DNA of 64,000 nt, taken from contig DATGIL010000052.1 in assembly GCA_035295745.1 (NCBI GenBank), positions 81,333-145,332 of the forward strand. Reading direction: 5' to 3'. The DNA is from JAIQFL01 sp035295745 (GTDB taxonomy: Bacteria; Acidobacteriota; Terriglobia; Bryobacterales; Bryobacteraceae). This document shows, piece after piece, positions 16,895-25,992 of this stretch (position 1 is the stretch's first letter; every line of letters begins with the position of its first letter). The notes beneath the pieces were generated by a model. That model did not search any database, was not told where the DNA came from, and saw nothing but the letters and a program-made list of their open reading frames with translations. The translations under genes and the position numbers were made by a program.

Positions 16895-17614
16895 TTACGC
16901 CCCGACAAAGCCCATCACGCGGCCAGCTTCTTCGAGGGGTTCCCCGGTGCCGATCCCCTGCTCGCGGAGAAGGCGCTGCATGGACGGCACGAAAATGTCG
17001 ATGTGCTTACGCGAATAACGCAAAAGCCCGAGCCGTCTGAGCCGGTTCATCTGAAACGTCACGATTTCCCGTGAGGTGCCGACGTATTCGGAAATCGTGT
17101 GGTGTGTCAGCGAGCCGACCCGCGTCGCTCCATCGGGCATTGGCGTACCAACCGTTTCGGCCAGTTGCAGCAGCGCCAGCATGACCCTCTCGGGAGTTTT
17201 GTGCACCGCCATGCTCTCGATGCGGTCCTGCAGATCGATGCACTGCCGCACCAGAAACTGCGCCAGCGCGATTCCCAGACGTGGCTCGCGTTCGATCTGC
17301 TGCTCGATTTCGTTCCGTGTCCACATCATGATGCTGGCATCGTCAAGCGTCACAGCCGATTCGAAGCGATTGTCAGCTCCAATCAGCGCCGCTTCGCCGA
17401 ATAATCCTTCGGCGCTTACGATTCGACTGACCGTGATGGATGCATCTTCAGTCGAAGTGACCTTGACGCGTCCCAGCATCACCAAGTAAAGACCCGCACT
17501 GGGCTGATTACGATCATAGATCACCCGCCGCTTGGCAAATTCCAAAATTGGTTTGCGTGGCAGATAAGTCAACGGATCTTCATACGTACGCTCAATCTGG
17601 TTTGCCCGACCCAT
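16895..17614 (-). CDS. Crp/Fnr family transcriptional regulator
   Basis: A 239-aa protein. Residues about 30-125 are a cyclic-nucleotide-binding-type barrel (GLYLVMLGRVKVT, LFGEAALIG); a long dimer helix follows; residues 165-225 form the winged helix (HHTISEYVGTSREIVTFQMNRL). It lacks the cysteine cluster of FNR, so oxygen sensing by an iron-sulfur centre is not supported. Effector unknown. It is divergent from the DUF507 gene, about 250 bp away. Confidence 0.9.
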   Translation of the reverse strand: MGRANQIERTYEDPLTYLPRKPILEFAKRRVIYDRNQPSAGLYLVMLGRVKVTSTEDASITVSRIVSAEGLFGEAALIGADNRFESAVTLDDASIMMWTRNEIEQQIEREPRLGIALAQFLVRQCIDLQDRIESMAVHKTPERVMLALLQLAETVGTPMPDGATRVGSLTHHTISEYVGTSREIVTFQMNRLRRLGLLRYSRKHIDIFVPSMQRLLREQGIGTGEPLEEAGRVMGFVGA

Positions 17615-17743
17615 AACTTGACCCTCGCTAGTGCCGGCCCTTGCACCATCTCCTCCGGGCCAGCTTCACTTTAGAAGATTAACCTCTTCCAACTACAGAC
17701 GTCATCAGTTTTTTGTCCGGTACACCCCGTACCATTCGTATTT

Positions 17744-17771
17744 TTGCACACATAGTGCTAAAACGTACAAA
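17744..17771 (+). promoter_or_regulatory. Possible sigma-70-type promoter for the DUF507 gene
   Basis: TTGCAC at 17744 and TACAAA at 17766 are 16 bp apart, about 90 bp before the DUF507 ATG. It is the best match in this gap but not a strong one. Confidence 0.35.
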
Positions 17772-17861
17772 ATATGGCCTGGGACCGCCCGCCCGGAACC
17801 GCGGAGCCCAATTCCGGGCTCTGCGCCGCAACGTGCTAAACTATCGAATCACCCACATAGC

Positions 17862-18452
17862 ATGTTGCTTGCCAGAGAATTCGTCGCCTATCTTTCGCGC
17901 CAACTCGTCACGAGGCTAGCACCTGGAGTCATCGAGACCCCCACTCCCGATGCGGTTGCCGCGAAGATCACCGAGGTGATTACGGACGAGCTCGCCGTGG
18001 AAGACCGGCTCAACGATGAAGTCCGGGACATGCTCAGTCAGTACAGCGAGTACATGCGCCGCGAGAACGTCAGTTATCAGGAGATGTTCCGCCGCATCAA
18101 GAAGACTCTGGTCACCCAACGGAAGGTAATCCGGGCATCCGGCCGGGACACCGGCGATCCGATGAAACTGTCGCGCGATAAGGTCACCGACATTTCTCAT
18201 AAGATCGTCGAGATGCTTCGCAAGAGCCGCGACCTGCGCCTCAAGAACAAGGACACCAACGCCGTCCGCCTGGAGATTTTACGCGTGATGACGGACCTCC
18301 TGATGGCAGAGGACAAGGTGGACCGTGCCGCGCGCGCCAAAGTCCGCACGCAAAAGCGCGAGATCCCGGAAGGCAGCGAGGAATGGGATCTGCTCCACAA
18401 ACGTTACTATTCCGAAGAGCTGAAGAAGCTCGGCATCGATCTGGCGAAGTGA
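17862..18452 (+). CDS. DUF507 family protein
   Basis: A 196-aa protein with two tandem DUF507 units: MLLAREFVAYLSRQLV through VEDRLNDEVRDMLSQYSEYM, and LSRDKVTDISHKIVEMLR through MAEDKVDRAARAKVRT. The function is unknown. The family is common in acidobacteria and deltaproteobacteria and is highly charged and helical, so probably cytoplasmic. The start at the ATG at 17862 removes 77 residues of unlikely leader. It stands as its own transcription unit. Confidence 0.9.
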   Translation: MLLAREFVAYLSRQLVTRLAPGVIETPTPDAVAAKITEVITDELAVEDRLNDEVRDMLSQYSEYMRRENVSYQEMFRRIKKTLVTQRKVIRASGRDTGDPMKLSRDKVTDISHKIVEMLRKSRDLRLKNKDTNAVRLEILRVMTDLLMAEDKVDRAARAKVRTQKREIPEGSEEWDLLHKRYYSEELKKLGIDLAK

Positions 18453-18558
18453 GCGGTTTGTAGACGCGTTCGGAGCTGCGCCGTGCTCAGCAAGCGAGCC
18501 GGGCTACGGCGCCGGAAACCATTCTCGTTGCTGGCCGGGTCCGTGGGATATTGATTCT

Positions 18559-19287
18559 ATGTCCGTCTCTCTGAAAGATCAGGTTGTACTCGTAGTAGGA
18601 GCCTCCAGCGGAATTGGCCGCGAAACGGCGGTGCTTTTTGCCCGCGAGGGAGCGCGCGTCATGGCCGCCGCACGGCGCGAAGAGCGTTTGAAGCAGCTGC
18701 AGCTTTCGCTGGCCAGTGAAGGCCACGCCATCGAAATCGCCGTATCCGACGCGTCCAAGTCGTCCGCGATGGAAGAACTGGCGCAGGCCACCCGCCAGCG
18801 TCTGGGCGAGATCGACATCATGGTTTATGCCACGGGCACGAATATTGTCGATCGCGCCATGCGCCGTCTCAATACCGAGCTCTGGGACATGATGATCGAT
18901 GTCAACCTGAACGGCGCCTATTACATCACGCGCGCCGTGTTGCCGGCCATGCGCGAGCGCGGATCCGGGCACCTGATCTACGTCGCGTCGATCTCCGGGC
19001 ACACGCCTGATATCTCCGGCGCCGCCTACCAGGCCTCCAAGCGCGGCATGATCGGCCTGGCGCACGCCATTCGCGTCGAGGAGAAAGAGAACGGCATCCG
19101 CACCTGCGCGGTCTGTCCGGGTCTGGTCGACACCGAGATTCTGGAGCGCCGTCCCGTAAAGCCCTCTGCCGAGATGCTGGCCAAGGCGCTCAAACCCGAA
19201 GACGTCGCCGAGACGGTGCTGTTCGTCGCGAAGCTTCCGCCGCGAGCCGACATCCCCGAGTTGTCGGTCGTCCCCACATACATCTGA
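18559..19287 (+). CDS. Short-chain dehydrogenase/reductase
   Basis: A 242-aa classical SDR. The cofactor motif is VVGASSGIGRETA at residues 12-24; YATGTN replaces the usual NNAG; the catalytic set is SISGHTPDISGAAYQASK (Ser, Tyr, Lys). RREERL after the second strand suggests NADP preference. Substrate unknown. It is 46 bp upstream of the M14 peptidase gene, possibly co-transcribed. Confidence 0.92.
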   Translation: MSVSLKDQVVLVVGASSGIGRETAVLFAREGARVMAAARREERLKQLQLSLASEGHAIEIAVSDASKSSAMEELAQATRQRLGEIDIMVYATGTNIVDRAMRRLNTELWDMMIDVNLNGAYYITRAVLPAMRERGSGHLIYVASISGHTPDISGAAYQASKRGMIGLAHAIRVEEKENGIRTCAVCPGLVDTEILERRPVKPSAEMLAKALKPEDVAETVLFVAKLPPRADIPELSVVPTYI

Positions 19288-19333
19288 CGCATCAGCGGCC
19301 GGACCGATCAGCAACCTGGCGTATCATCAACAG

Positions 19334-21199
19334 ATGATCCGCCCGCTTGCACTCATCTGTCTGGCCACAGTCTGCCTCGCGCAGGAGCCCATCGCTCCCC
19401 ATTCCGCCTCCGAACCGCCTGCCGCCAAGGCAGCCGCGTCCCTCACTGCCAGTACCAAAGCATCTCCGGCCGACCTCCTCACTACGGGTGAAAAATCCGA
19501 GTGGAACGAGACTGCTCCTTATGCCGAAGCCGTGGCCATTTCCCACCGCCTGGAGCGCGCCTCTCCATTCGTAAAAGTGCTCGACATGGGCCTGACTCCG
19601 GAGGGCCGGAACATGATCGCGCTGGTGGTTTCCAAGGACCGCGCCTTCACACCTGCGGCTGCGGCTCGTACCAACAAAGTCGTCATCATGATCCAGAGCG
19701 GCATCCATGCGGGCGAAATTGAAGGCAAGGACACCGTCCTCATGCTGGTGCGCGATATGACGGTGAGCAAGCCATACGCGTCATGGCTCGATCACGCGAT
19801 CTTCGTCATCATCCCGGTGTTCAACGTAGACGGCCACGAGTATTTCAGCCCCTATCACCGGCCGAGTCAGAACGGTCCGAAATCCACCGGACTTCGCGCC
19901 AACGCGCAGCACCTCAATCTGAATCGCGACTACATCAAGGCGGACACGCCCGAGATGCGCCTCTGGCTCCGGCTCTTCAACACCTGGATGCCCGACTTCC
20001 ACATCGACAATCACGTGACCGACGGGTCGGATATGCAGTATGACGTTACTTGGGATATGGCCCGCAATCAGGACCTGGCCGAGCCGGCGGGCGGCTGGGT
20101 GCGCGACCGTTTCGTGCCCGAGTTGGACAAGCGCATGGCCGCGGACGGGCATCTGGTGGCGCCCTACGGAGCGCTACGCAACGTCAATGGCCGGCGCGAG
20201 TTCTTTATGGAGGTATTTTCACCGCGTTATTCGCACCTCTACTCGGCGGTGCAGAACCGGCCGTCCCTGCTGGTGGAGACGCACAGCCTGAAGGCGGCCC
20301 GCACGCGAGCCTGGGCCAACTACGACATTATGCGTCATGCGATCGACACGATCCTGCTCGATCCGGAAGCGCTTCGGCGAGCGGTGCGGGAAGCAGATCG
20401 CGAGATGTCAGCGAGGGCGGGCGACCGGTCGGCGGCGGCGGTCTATCTGGCCGGCAAGGTCAGCGACCAGAGCCACCCGCTGGTCTACCACGCGCTCAAG
20501 ATCGGGCAATTCCCAAGCGAGGTAACGGGGGCGCAGGTCACGCGCTACCTTCCCGACAAGGACGATCTCGAAACCGTCATCCACGACGGGATCGACTCCA
20601 CGGTAGAGGCGCAGATGCCCCTGGGCTATTTGATTCCGGCCGCGTGGAAAGATGCGGCCGATCTGCTGGCGTTGCACGGAGTGGAGATGGAGCGCACCAC
20701 CAAACCGATTGAGCAGGAGTTCGAGACGTATCGCTTCTCGAAAGTCACATACGCCAACGGCCCGCAGGAAGGACATATCGCGGTGAACTTCGATACCCGG
20801 TTAGTGAAGGAGAAGATCGCGATTCCCGCAGGCTCTTGGTGGGTTCCGATGAAACAGCGGCGCGCGCGACTGATCCTCTCGGTGCTCGAACCGCAGGCGC
20901 CCGATTCCTTCGCGCATTGGGGACTGCTTTACAGCGTCTTCGAGGGCGGCGGAGGTGGTGGCGGCGGACGGAGCGGCGCGCGAGGGGGAGTCGGCGAGTA
21001 TCTATCCGAGCCGATCGCGCGGCGTATGATGGCGGATTCTCCAGAGTTGCGGAAGCAGTTCGAAGACAAGCTGGCGTCCGACCCGCAGTTCGCCGCAGAT
21101 CGCAATGCGCGCTTGCAATGGTGGTACGAGCGGTCCAAGTACGACCCCGGCAACACCGGGCGATATCCCATCGTCCGAGTCTGGGAGAAGAGCTGGTAG
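19334..21199 (+). CDS. Secreted M14 family zinc carboxypeptidase
   Basis: A 621-aa protein with signal peptide MIRPLALICLATVCLAQ. The M14 domain covers about 60-350: the zinc motif HAGEIEGKD near residue 125, the second ligand in DFHIDNHVTDG near 220, and the catalytic glutamate within LLVETHSLK near 315. The C-terminal 250 residues are outside the catalytic fold and contain a glycine-rich loop (GGGGGGGGRSGARGG). Large M14 proteins like this are frequent in acidobacteria and act on extracellular peptides. Confidence 0.9.
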   Translation: MIRPLALICLATVCLAQEPIAPHSASEPPAAKAAASLTASTKASPADLLTTGEKSEWNETAPYAEAVAISHRLERASPFVKVLDMGLTPEGRNMIALVVSKDRAFTPAAAARTNKVVIMIQSGIHAGEIEGKDTVLMLVRDMTVSKPYASWLDHAIFVIIPVFNVDGHEYFSPYHRPSQNGPKSTGLRANAQHLNLNRDYIKADTPEMRLWLRLFNTWMPDFHIDNHVTDGSDMQYDVTWDMARNQDLAEPAGGWVRDRFVPELDKRMAADGHLVAPYGALRNVNGRREFFMEVFSPRYSHLYSAVQNRPSLLVETHSLKAARTRAWANYDIMRHAIDTILLDPEALRRAVREADREMSARAGDRSAAAVYLAGKVSDQSHPLVYHALKIGQFPSEVTGAQVTRYLPDKDDLETVIHDGIDSTVEAQMPLGYLIPAAWKDAADLLALHGVEMERTTKPIEQEFETYRFSKVTYANGPQEGHIAVNFDTRLVKEKIAIPAGSWWVPMKQRRARLILSVLEPQAPDSFAHWGLLYSVFEGGGGGGGGRSGARGGVGEYLSEPIARRMMADSPELRKQFEDKLASDPQFAADRNARLQWWYERSKYDPGNTGRYPIVRVWEKSW

Positions 21200-21214
21200 G
21201 GCGAAAACGAGAAC

Positions 21215-21515
21215 TCACCGCGAAGGCGCGGAGGCGCTGAGGAAGCACACGCGGAGAAAGGCCACCTTCACAAAGCCATCGCTCTTCTGATTTGTCCCTC
21301 CGCGTGAATCTCCGCGCCTCCGCGGTGAAGCGAGATCCCAACCAAAGCGCACTCTTCGTGGAAGGCGTACCTGCTCACGCTTAGGTGGCGAAAAGCCGTC
21401 GCGCCCCTGGTTTTCCTCCGCGTGAACCTCCGCGTCTCCGCGCCTCCGCGGTGAAGCGGGATCCCAACCAAAGGCGCACTCGTCATGCGACGGCATACCT
21501 GCTTACGCATTAGTG
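21215..21515. repeat. Direct repeat with CTCCGCGCCTCCGCGGTG motifs
   Basis: A unit of about 105-115 bp occurs twice: 21,298-21,390 and 21,412-21,513. Each has CCTCCGCGTGAA, CTCCGCGCCTCCGCGGTGAAG, GGATCCCAACCAAA-like text, GCATACCTGC-like text, and TTAG-TGGCG at the end. A partial inverted copy (CGAAGGCGCGGAGGCGCTGAGG) lies at 21,222-21,243. No gene is supported. Confidence 0.8.
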
Positions 21516-22579
21516 GCGAATTTCAGAGTCCCGATTTGCGATTCGACACCGACCTGGGCGAGGACGTATCGCAACTGGTCGAGCTCGCATTCATCGGAAC
21601 CGCAGATGGGAGTGCCGATGTTGGCGATCGCTTGTGTGGCCAGTAGGGTGGCGCGCTCGATCTGCCCTTCGGCGAGGGCCAGTGCCGCCGCCGCACGGCG
21701 TCGATTCTCGTGAGCAAGTTTGGGGTCCGCACGCTCGAGCCATTTTCGAGCGGACTCGGGATCGTGCTGGCGGGCCGCAAACCAATACGCGGCTTCGCAT
21801 GCATAGTGCGCGCAGGGGTCAACTTCGGGGAGAAGCGCCAGCAGGCGCCTCATGTAACTCCCGGCGGTCTTCCAATCGCCGGCATCCAAATGGTGCAGGT
21901 AGGCGATGTAAATATTGAAGGGGTCATTGCCAATAGCGAGGCGAACGATAATATCGTGCGGCCAGTCACGCCACCTGGGCCGATGCAGATCGCTGGATTC
22001 GCACGCAAGCTCGCGAATCATTTCGTCAACCGGAGGACCTCCTCGAATGACCTGCCACAGGCGATACCCGTCCGTGCCGATGCCATCTTTCTCTCGTGGG
22101 ATGAGTTCCAGGACCCCCAAAAAGCACACCGTGCTCCACAGGCCGAACACCCGAAAGGGCAGGGCGCTCATCGACAACATCGCCAGGATTGCGAAGAGGA
22201 TGCCGAACAACAGTGAGGAGAACGGACCGCCCAGCAGCGTGGCGGCCTTCTGCAGCCGGAACGCAGAGTAGTCTGGCGGAACCTGTCTGACGAATGCCCC
22301 CCACAGCATCTTCACTTTGAGCATCTTCCAACCTCGCTTTTCGCGGTAGAACTCGAAAGGTCCAAAGCCGAAACGCACGCATCGATATCCGAGTGCCATG
22401 CCAGTGAAGCGGTGGCCGCACTCATGGGTGATGAGGTGGACGATCAGGGCAAGCACGAATAGTCCCCACCAGACTGCCGTGCTAACGTCCGACAAGCCGC
22501 GCTCCAGAGCTACGCCGTTGAGAAATCGCGTGGCGACCGTACAGAAAGCGAACGCGCCAGCCACGATGACGAAGATCAT
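21503..22579 (-). CDS. M50-like membrane metalloprotease
   Basis: A 358-aa protein with about five TM helices in the first 165 residues. The zinc motif is HECGHRFTGMALGY inside a TM helix near 54-67, and a GTDGYRLW motif near 178 could supply the third ligand, as in site-2 proteases. Residues 215-358 are helical and TPR-like (NPFNIYIAYLHHLDAGDWKTAGSYM). No PDZ domain is seen. It probably cleaves membrane-bound substrates. It converges on the M14 gene across the direct repeats. Confidence 0.8.
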   Translation of the reverse strand: MIFVIVAGAFAFCTVATRFLNGVALERGLSDVSTAVWWGLFVLALIVHLITHECGHRFTGMALGYRCVRFGFGPFEFYREKRGWKMLKVKMLWGAFVRQVPPDYSAFRLQKAATLLGGPFSSLLFGILFAILAMLSMSALPFRVFGLWSTVCFLGVLELIPREKDGIGTDGYRLWQVIRGGPPVDEMIRELACESSDLHRPRWRDWPHDIIVRLAIGNDPFNIYIAYLHHLDAGDWKTAGSYMRRLLALLPEVDPCAHYACEAAYWFAARQHDPESARKWLERADPKLAHENRRRAAAALALAEGQIERATLLATQAIANIGTPICGSDECELDQLRYVLAQVGVESQIGTLKFATNA

Positions 22580-22887
22580 GCGGGATGACGATAGGCCGCT
22601 TCGCGCCCGAATTCCACGCTATGGATAGTTAGGTGGGGAGCTGGCTTCCGATTAACTCGCCGCGTCTCGTCGTTCCGAGTACGACGCGGGATGTGCGCTT
22701 ACGCACGCGAGCAAATTGTTACCAAATCGGACCTGAAAGCCTCAGTTCGAGGATGGGGGGTGCCGACCGTCCGCTTGACGGCAGAGAAGTCCAAACAGCA
22801 GAGCGGTTTAACCCCGCCTGGACGAAAGATAACACCGTGCGGAGGTGGTGACCGCTATTGTAAAGATCTGTAAATGACGGAAAAGAT
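22580..22887. other. Non-coding stretch upstream of the DksA-type gene
   Basis: No gene or recognised RNA found. It contains short palindromes (GTGCG-CTTA-CGCAC near 22,695; CGTCGTTCCGAGTACGACG near 22,668). The promoter described next lies at its right end. Confidence 0.5.
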
Positions 22888-22917
22888 TTGACTTTTCGTC
22901 TTCCGGACAGTTATACT
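22888..22917 (+). promoter_or_regulatory. Sigma-70-type promoter for dksA-like gene
   Basis: TTGACT at 22888 and TATACT at 22912 with an 18-bp spacer. Transcription would start near 22,925, giving a leader of about 100 bases before the ATG at 23024. Confidence 0.7.
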
Positions 22918-23023
22918 GCACAGTCCGCACTCGGTTCCTCCCCCTTCCAGGACTTGCAACTTTTAGTGCCGGATCAGCGTCTTATCGGTCTGACCCGACA
23001 GGACCCGGGATAAGAGAGAAATT

Positions 23024-23431
23024 ATGGTTACGAAAAACGGACCCAAGTCCAAACTCGCCGACTACAGGAAAATACTCGAATCCAAAGCCGAAGAAGTCCG
23101 TCGCAGTATGTCTGCCCAAAAGGCGGCCCAAGTGGTGGCCCGATTGGATGTCCCCTCGGATGAGGGCGATCTCAGCCAGCAGCATCACGAAGAATGGATC
23201 TTCCTCAATCGCAATTCCATCGACATGAAACTCCTGCGGGAAATCGCCGGTGCCCTGCATCGTATGGATCAGGAGCATTACGGCATCTGCCTGGAGTGCG
23301 AGGAGCCGATTTCCAGCAAGCGTCTGGATGCCGTGCCGTGGGCGCGTTACTGCGTCGCATGTCAGGAATCCATAGCTGCGCGCATCGCCGAAGGCGAGTT
23401 CGTGGATGAGTTCCAGGAAGCCGATCGATGA
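23024..23431 (+). CDS. TraR/DksA family zinc-finger protein
   Basis: A 135-aa protein with an N-terminal coiled-coil (LADYRKILESKAEEVRRS) and a C-terminal zinc finger CLECEEPISSKR...CVACQE. It lacks the clear DxxDxA tip motif of E. coli DksA; SDEGD is at the corresponding bend. It probably binds the RNA polymerase secondary channel or acts as a general stress regulator. A good promoter precedes it. The next gene overlaps its stop by ATGA. Confidence 0.9.
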   Translation: MVTKNGPKSKLADYRKILESKAEEVRRSMSAQKAAQVVARLDVPSDEGDLSQQHHEEWIFLNRNSIDMKLLREIAGALHRMDQEHYGICLECEEPISSKRLDAVPWARYCVACQESIAARIAEGEFVDEFQEADR

Positions 23432-23745
23432 GGCTGGTCGAGCTACGCAGGCTCTCGATTCGAACGCAATCAAAAGTGCATTTTCGACTCCGCAATGGGA
23501 TGGAATGCATCGTCACCGAGCATGGGATTGCGCAGGTGCCGGCCCTGAAAGGAATTCCCGATTTTAATCTGGAGGAGGAACTCGCTGCGGCCAGCGACTT
23601 TCTCCTCGAACCGGCCGGTGTTCCGGATCACAAGAGCGATAAGAAGAATCCTTCTAAACCGCGTTCCATCACGCGCGCCCAGTTGGCAGGAATGGTCTCG
23701 GATTCCTCTTCCGCGGGTACCGCTCAGGAGCATGACGAGGAGTAG
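23428..23745 (+). CDS. Small hypothetical protein coupled to dksA-like gene
   Basis: A 105-aa protein, not assigned to a family. Residues 10-50 look folded (LSIRTQSKVHFRLRNGMECI, GIAQVPALKGIPDFNLEEEL); the C-terminal 40 residues are Ser/Lys/Asp-rich and probably disordered. The ATG overlaps the dksA-like stop, so the two proteins are probably made together and may act together. Confidence 0.75.
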   Translation: MRLVELRRLSIRTQSKVHFRLRNGMECIVTEHGIAQVPALKGIPDFNLEEELAAASDFLLEPAGVPDHKSDKKNPSKPRSITRAQLAGMVSDSSSAGTAQEHDEE

Positions 23746-23840
23746 TGAGTACTGAACCGCACTTCATTCAGGTGAATACGGTACAATACTAACGCCGTTC
23801 GTATACTGTTTTGCTTTCCCGAAAGGGTTTGGGGGCTGTG

Positions 23841-24146
23841 ATGGAAAAACCGGCGCAAAATATTCAAGATAGTTTTTTAAACAACGCTCGCAAGGACAAA
23901 ATTGTGCTCACCATTTATCTGATGAGCGGCGTCAAACTCTCCGGCCGAATCAAGAGTTTTGACAAGTATTCGCTGGTGCTGGAGACCAACAATCAGGAGC
24001 AGTTGATCTTCAAGCATGCAATCTCCACGGTGGTTACGCAGAAGTCGTCCCACTCCTACTCCAGCAGTTCACAATCCGCGGCGCAGAGTTCCGGGGCCAG
24101 TTCAACGCCCGGTGTTCCGGTGCATGCGGACACCACGGAGGCTTAG
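23841..24146 (+). CDS. hfq: RNA chaperone Hfq
   Basis: A 101-aa protein. The Sm1 motif (DSFLNNARKDKIVLTIYLMSG) and the Sm2 motif FKHAISTV are present. The C-terminal tail from about 70 is Ser-rich and disordered. The start at 23841 follows a short leader; a TACAAT-like -10 lies at 23782. It forms a hexamer that pairs small RNAs with mRNAs. hflX is next, as in many bacteria, and is in the same reading frame after one TAG. Confidence 0.93.
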   Translation: MEKPAQNIQDSFLNNARKDKIVLTIYLMSGVKLSGRIKSFDKYSLVLETNNQEQLIFKHAISTVVTQKSSHSYSSSSQSAAQSSGASSTPGVPVHADTTEA

Positions 24147-24185
24147 GAAACGCCTCCACCAAACTCCGTTCGGGAACGGGCTATT

Positions 24186-25475
24186 TTGGTCGGGCTGCAA
24201 TGGAAGACGCGGTCCGGAGGTTCGTCCAGCCCCTCACGGAGCACCGCAGACCAGGTGGAAGAGTCGCTGGTTGAGTTGGCCGAATTGGCCGCCAGCGCTG
24301 GCGCCGAGGTCTGCGAACGCGTTCTACAGTCGCGTCCAGCCCCGGAAGCAGCGACCCTAATCGGCCACGGCAAGGTAGAGGAATTGGCCGCGGCTGTGAA
24401 GTCGATGCATGTCGATGTGGTCATCTTCGACCACGACCTTTCCCCTACCCAGCAGCGCAACCTCGAGAAGGCGCTCGACACCAAGGTCATCGATCGGACC
24501 CAGCTTATCCTCGACATTTTCGCCTCGCGCGCGCGGACTCGCGAGGGCCGCCTGCAGGTGGAACTCGCGCAGCTCAACTACCTCTTGCCGCGACTTTCCG
24601 GGCATGGCGTCGAGATGTCCCGTTTGGGCGGCGGCATCGGCACGCGTGGTCCCGGCGAGACCAAGCTCGAGACCGATCGGCGCCGCATCGCGCGCCGTAT
24701 CAAAAAGATAAAAGACGACCTGGAGAACGTACGCTCCGGCCGGGCGCTCCATCGCCGCCGGCGCAGCGCGGTGCCGCTGGCCACACTCGCCCTTGCCGGC
24801 TACACCAACGCTGGGAAATCGACCCTGTTCAACCGGCTGACCCAATCGGAAGTCCTCGCGGATGCCCGAATGTTTGCCACCCTCGACCCCACTGTACGGC
24901 CTCTGACTTTGCCCTCGCGGCGTCGTGTCCTGGCCAGCGACACGGTTGGATTCATCCGCAACCTTCCCACCACGCTGGTGAAGGCATTTCGCGCGACGCT
25001 CGAAGAGGTTACCGAGGCCACCCTGATCCTGCATGTGGTGGATGTCTCTTCCCCCGCCGCCGCCGAACATTCGGCACACGTGCTTAAGGTGCTTTCCGAG
25101 ATCGGCGCGGCGGAGGTGCCCGAGATCCTGGTGGTCAACAAGATCGATCGCATCCCCGCCGCCGAAGCCGCCGCGGATGCCATCCAGCGGCGCCTCTGGA
25201 GCCACTCTCACGGTGGGGCATGTGCGAAGGTGGTTTGCGTCTCGGCGCTGACCGGTGAGGGGATCGATCAGCTACTGAAGACTATTGACGAGATGCTTCC
25301 TCTCGACCCGCTCGTCCGCGCCACCTACCGGCTGCCTGCGGGAGATGGCGCCACTTTGGCCATGTTCCACGAATTCGGAAGGGTGCTGGAAATCCGCTAT
25401 ACTGGCGAGGACTGCGAGGTGGAAGTCGAGATCCCCGAGTCGTTGACCCGTCGCGTCCCGGTAGCCAAAAGTTGA
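24186..25475 (+). CDS. hflX: Ribosome-associated GTPase HflX
   Basis: A 429-aa protein if started at TTG 24186. The N-terminal HflX domain is present (VIDRTQLILDIFASRARTRE, GGIGTRGPGETKLETDRR), then the G domain: G1 GYTNAGKST, G3 DTVGFIRNLP, G4 NKID. HflX splits stalled or hibernating ribosomes. The start is uncertain. No ATG or GTG exists between the hfq TAG and the first conserved residues (RERAILVG), which begin before the TTG, so a non-standard start or readthrough is possible. Confidence 0.92.
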   Translation: MVGLQWKTRSGGSSSPSRSTADQVEESLVELAELAASAGAEVCERVLQSRPAPEAATLIGHGKVEELAAAVKSMHVDVVIFDHDLSPTQQRNLEKALDTKVIDRTQLILDIFASRARTREGRLQVELAQLNYLLPRLSGHGVEMSRLGGGIGTRGPGETKLETDRRRIARRIKKIKDDLENVRSGRALHRRRRSAVPLATLALAGYTNAGKSTLFNRLTQSEVLADARMFATLDPTVRPLTLPSRRRVLASDTVGFIRNLPTTLVKAFRATLEEVTEATLILHVVDVSSPAAAEHSAHVLKVLSEIGAAEVPEILVVNKIDRIPAAEAAADAIQRRLWSHSHGGACAKVVCVSALTGEGIDQLLKTIDEMLPLDPLVRATYRLPAGDGATLAMFHEFGRVLEIRYTGEDCEVEVEIPESLTRRVPVAKS

Positions 25476-25666
25476 TTCGCGGGAAGGCCTGTGGAAAAGT
25501 CTGTGCGAAATTTTCGCAACTCTGCCCGTCCAGCAGCCAGTGGCGCCCCGATGTAAAATTCAACGCGACGACGCAAGATCTGGTGTGGAAATGACTTACA
25601 AGATGGGGCGGGAACGTTCTAGCTCGTAGGCCGCGCCAGGTCCGCCGAATCGGCTTTTCCACAGTT

Positions 25667-25695
25667 TTGAACGGTTTGGGTTCGTTTGGTACACT
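25667..25695 (+). promoter_or_regulatory. tRNA-Met promoter
   Basis: TTGAAC at 25667 and TACACT at 25690 with a 17-bp spacer, placing transcription start about 5 bp before the tRNA. A TTTTCCACAG word at 25655 abuts the -35. Confidence 0.75.
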
Positions 25696-25706
25696 TGAAT
25701 CTTGAT

Positions 25707-25783
25707 GGCGGCGTAGCTCAGCTGGCTAGAGCGAGGGTCTCATAATCCCTAGGTCCGCAGTTCGAGTCTGCGCGCCGCCACCA
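25707..25783 (+). tRNA. tRNA-Met (anticodon CAT), elongator type
   Basis: 77 nt with CCA encoded. Acceptor stem GGCGGCG/CGCCGCC, D arm GCTCAGCTGGCTAGAGC, anticodon loop CTCATAA with CAT at 25741-25743, T arm GCAGTTCGAGTCTGC. The first pair G-C rules out the initiator type. A tRNA-Ile with modified CAT cannot be fully excluded, but the TAGCTCAG...TCATAAT pattern fits elongator Met. Confidence 0.93.
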
Positions 25784-25849
25784 AATTCCCTTTCATCCAT
25801 CCTTGAGCACCGAGGGGTCCGCCACCGGTAGCACTGCCCGAGCGCGTTG

Positions 25850-25992
25850 ACGCAGACGTCGCGATGGCTGCGAAAATCACTTCCCTTATGGCGGTGGTTC
25901 GTTGCGAGCCGCGCGCGTAAGCAAGCGATGTCGCGATGGCTGCGAAAATCACTCCCTTACGGTCTGGGTCGTTGCGGGCCGCGCGCGTGATG
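25850..25992. repeat. Dispersed palindromic repeats, inverted orientation
   Basis: Two units, reverse complement of the 2655 array: AAATCACTTCCCTTATGG...GCGAGCCGCGCGCGTAAGCAAGCGATG at 25,875-25,932, and AAATCACTCCCTTACGG...GGGCCGCGCGCG at 25,943-25,988. They fill most of the gap between the tRNA and the next gene; the rest shows nothing recognisable. Confidence 0.8.
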
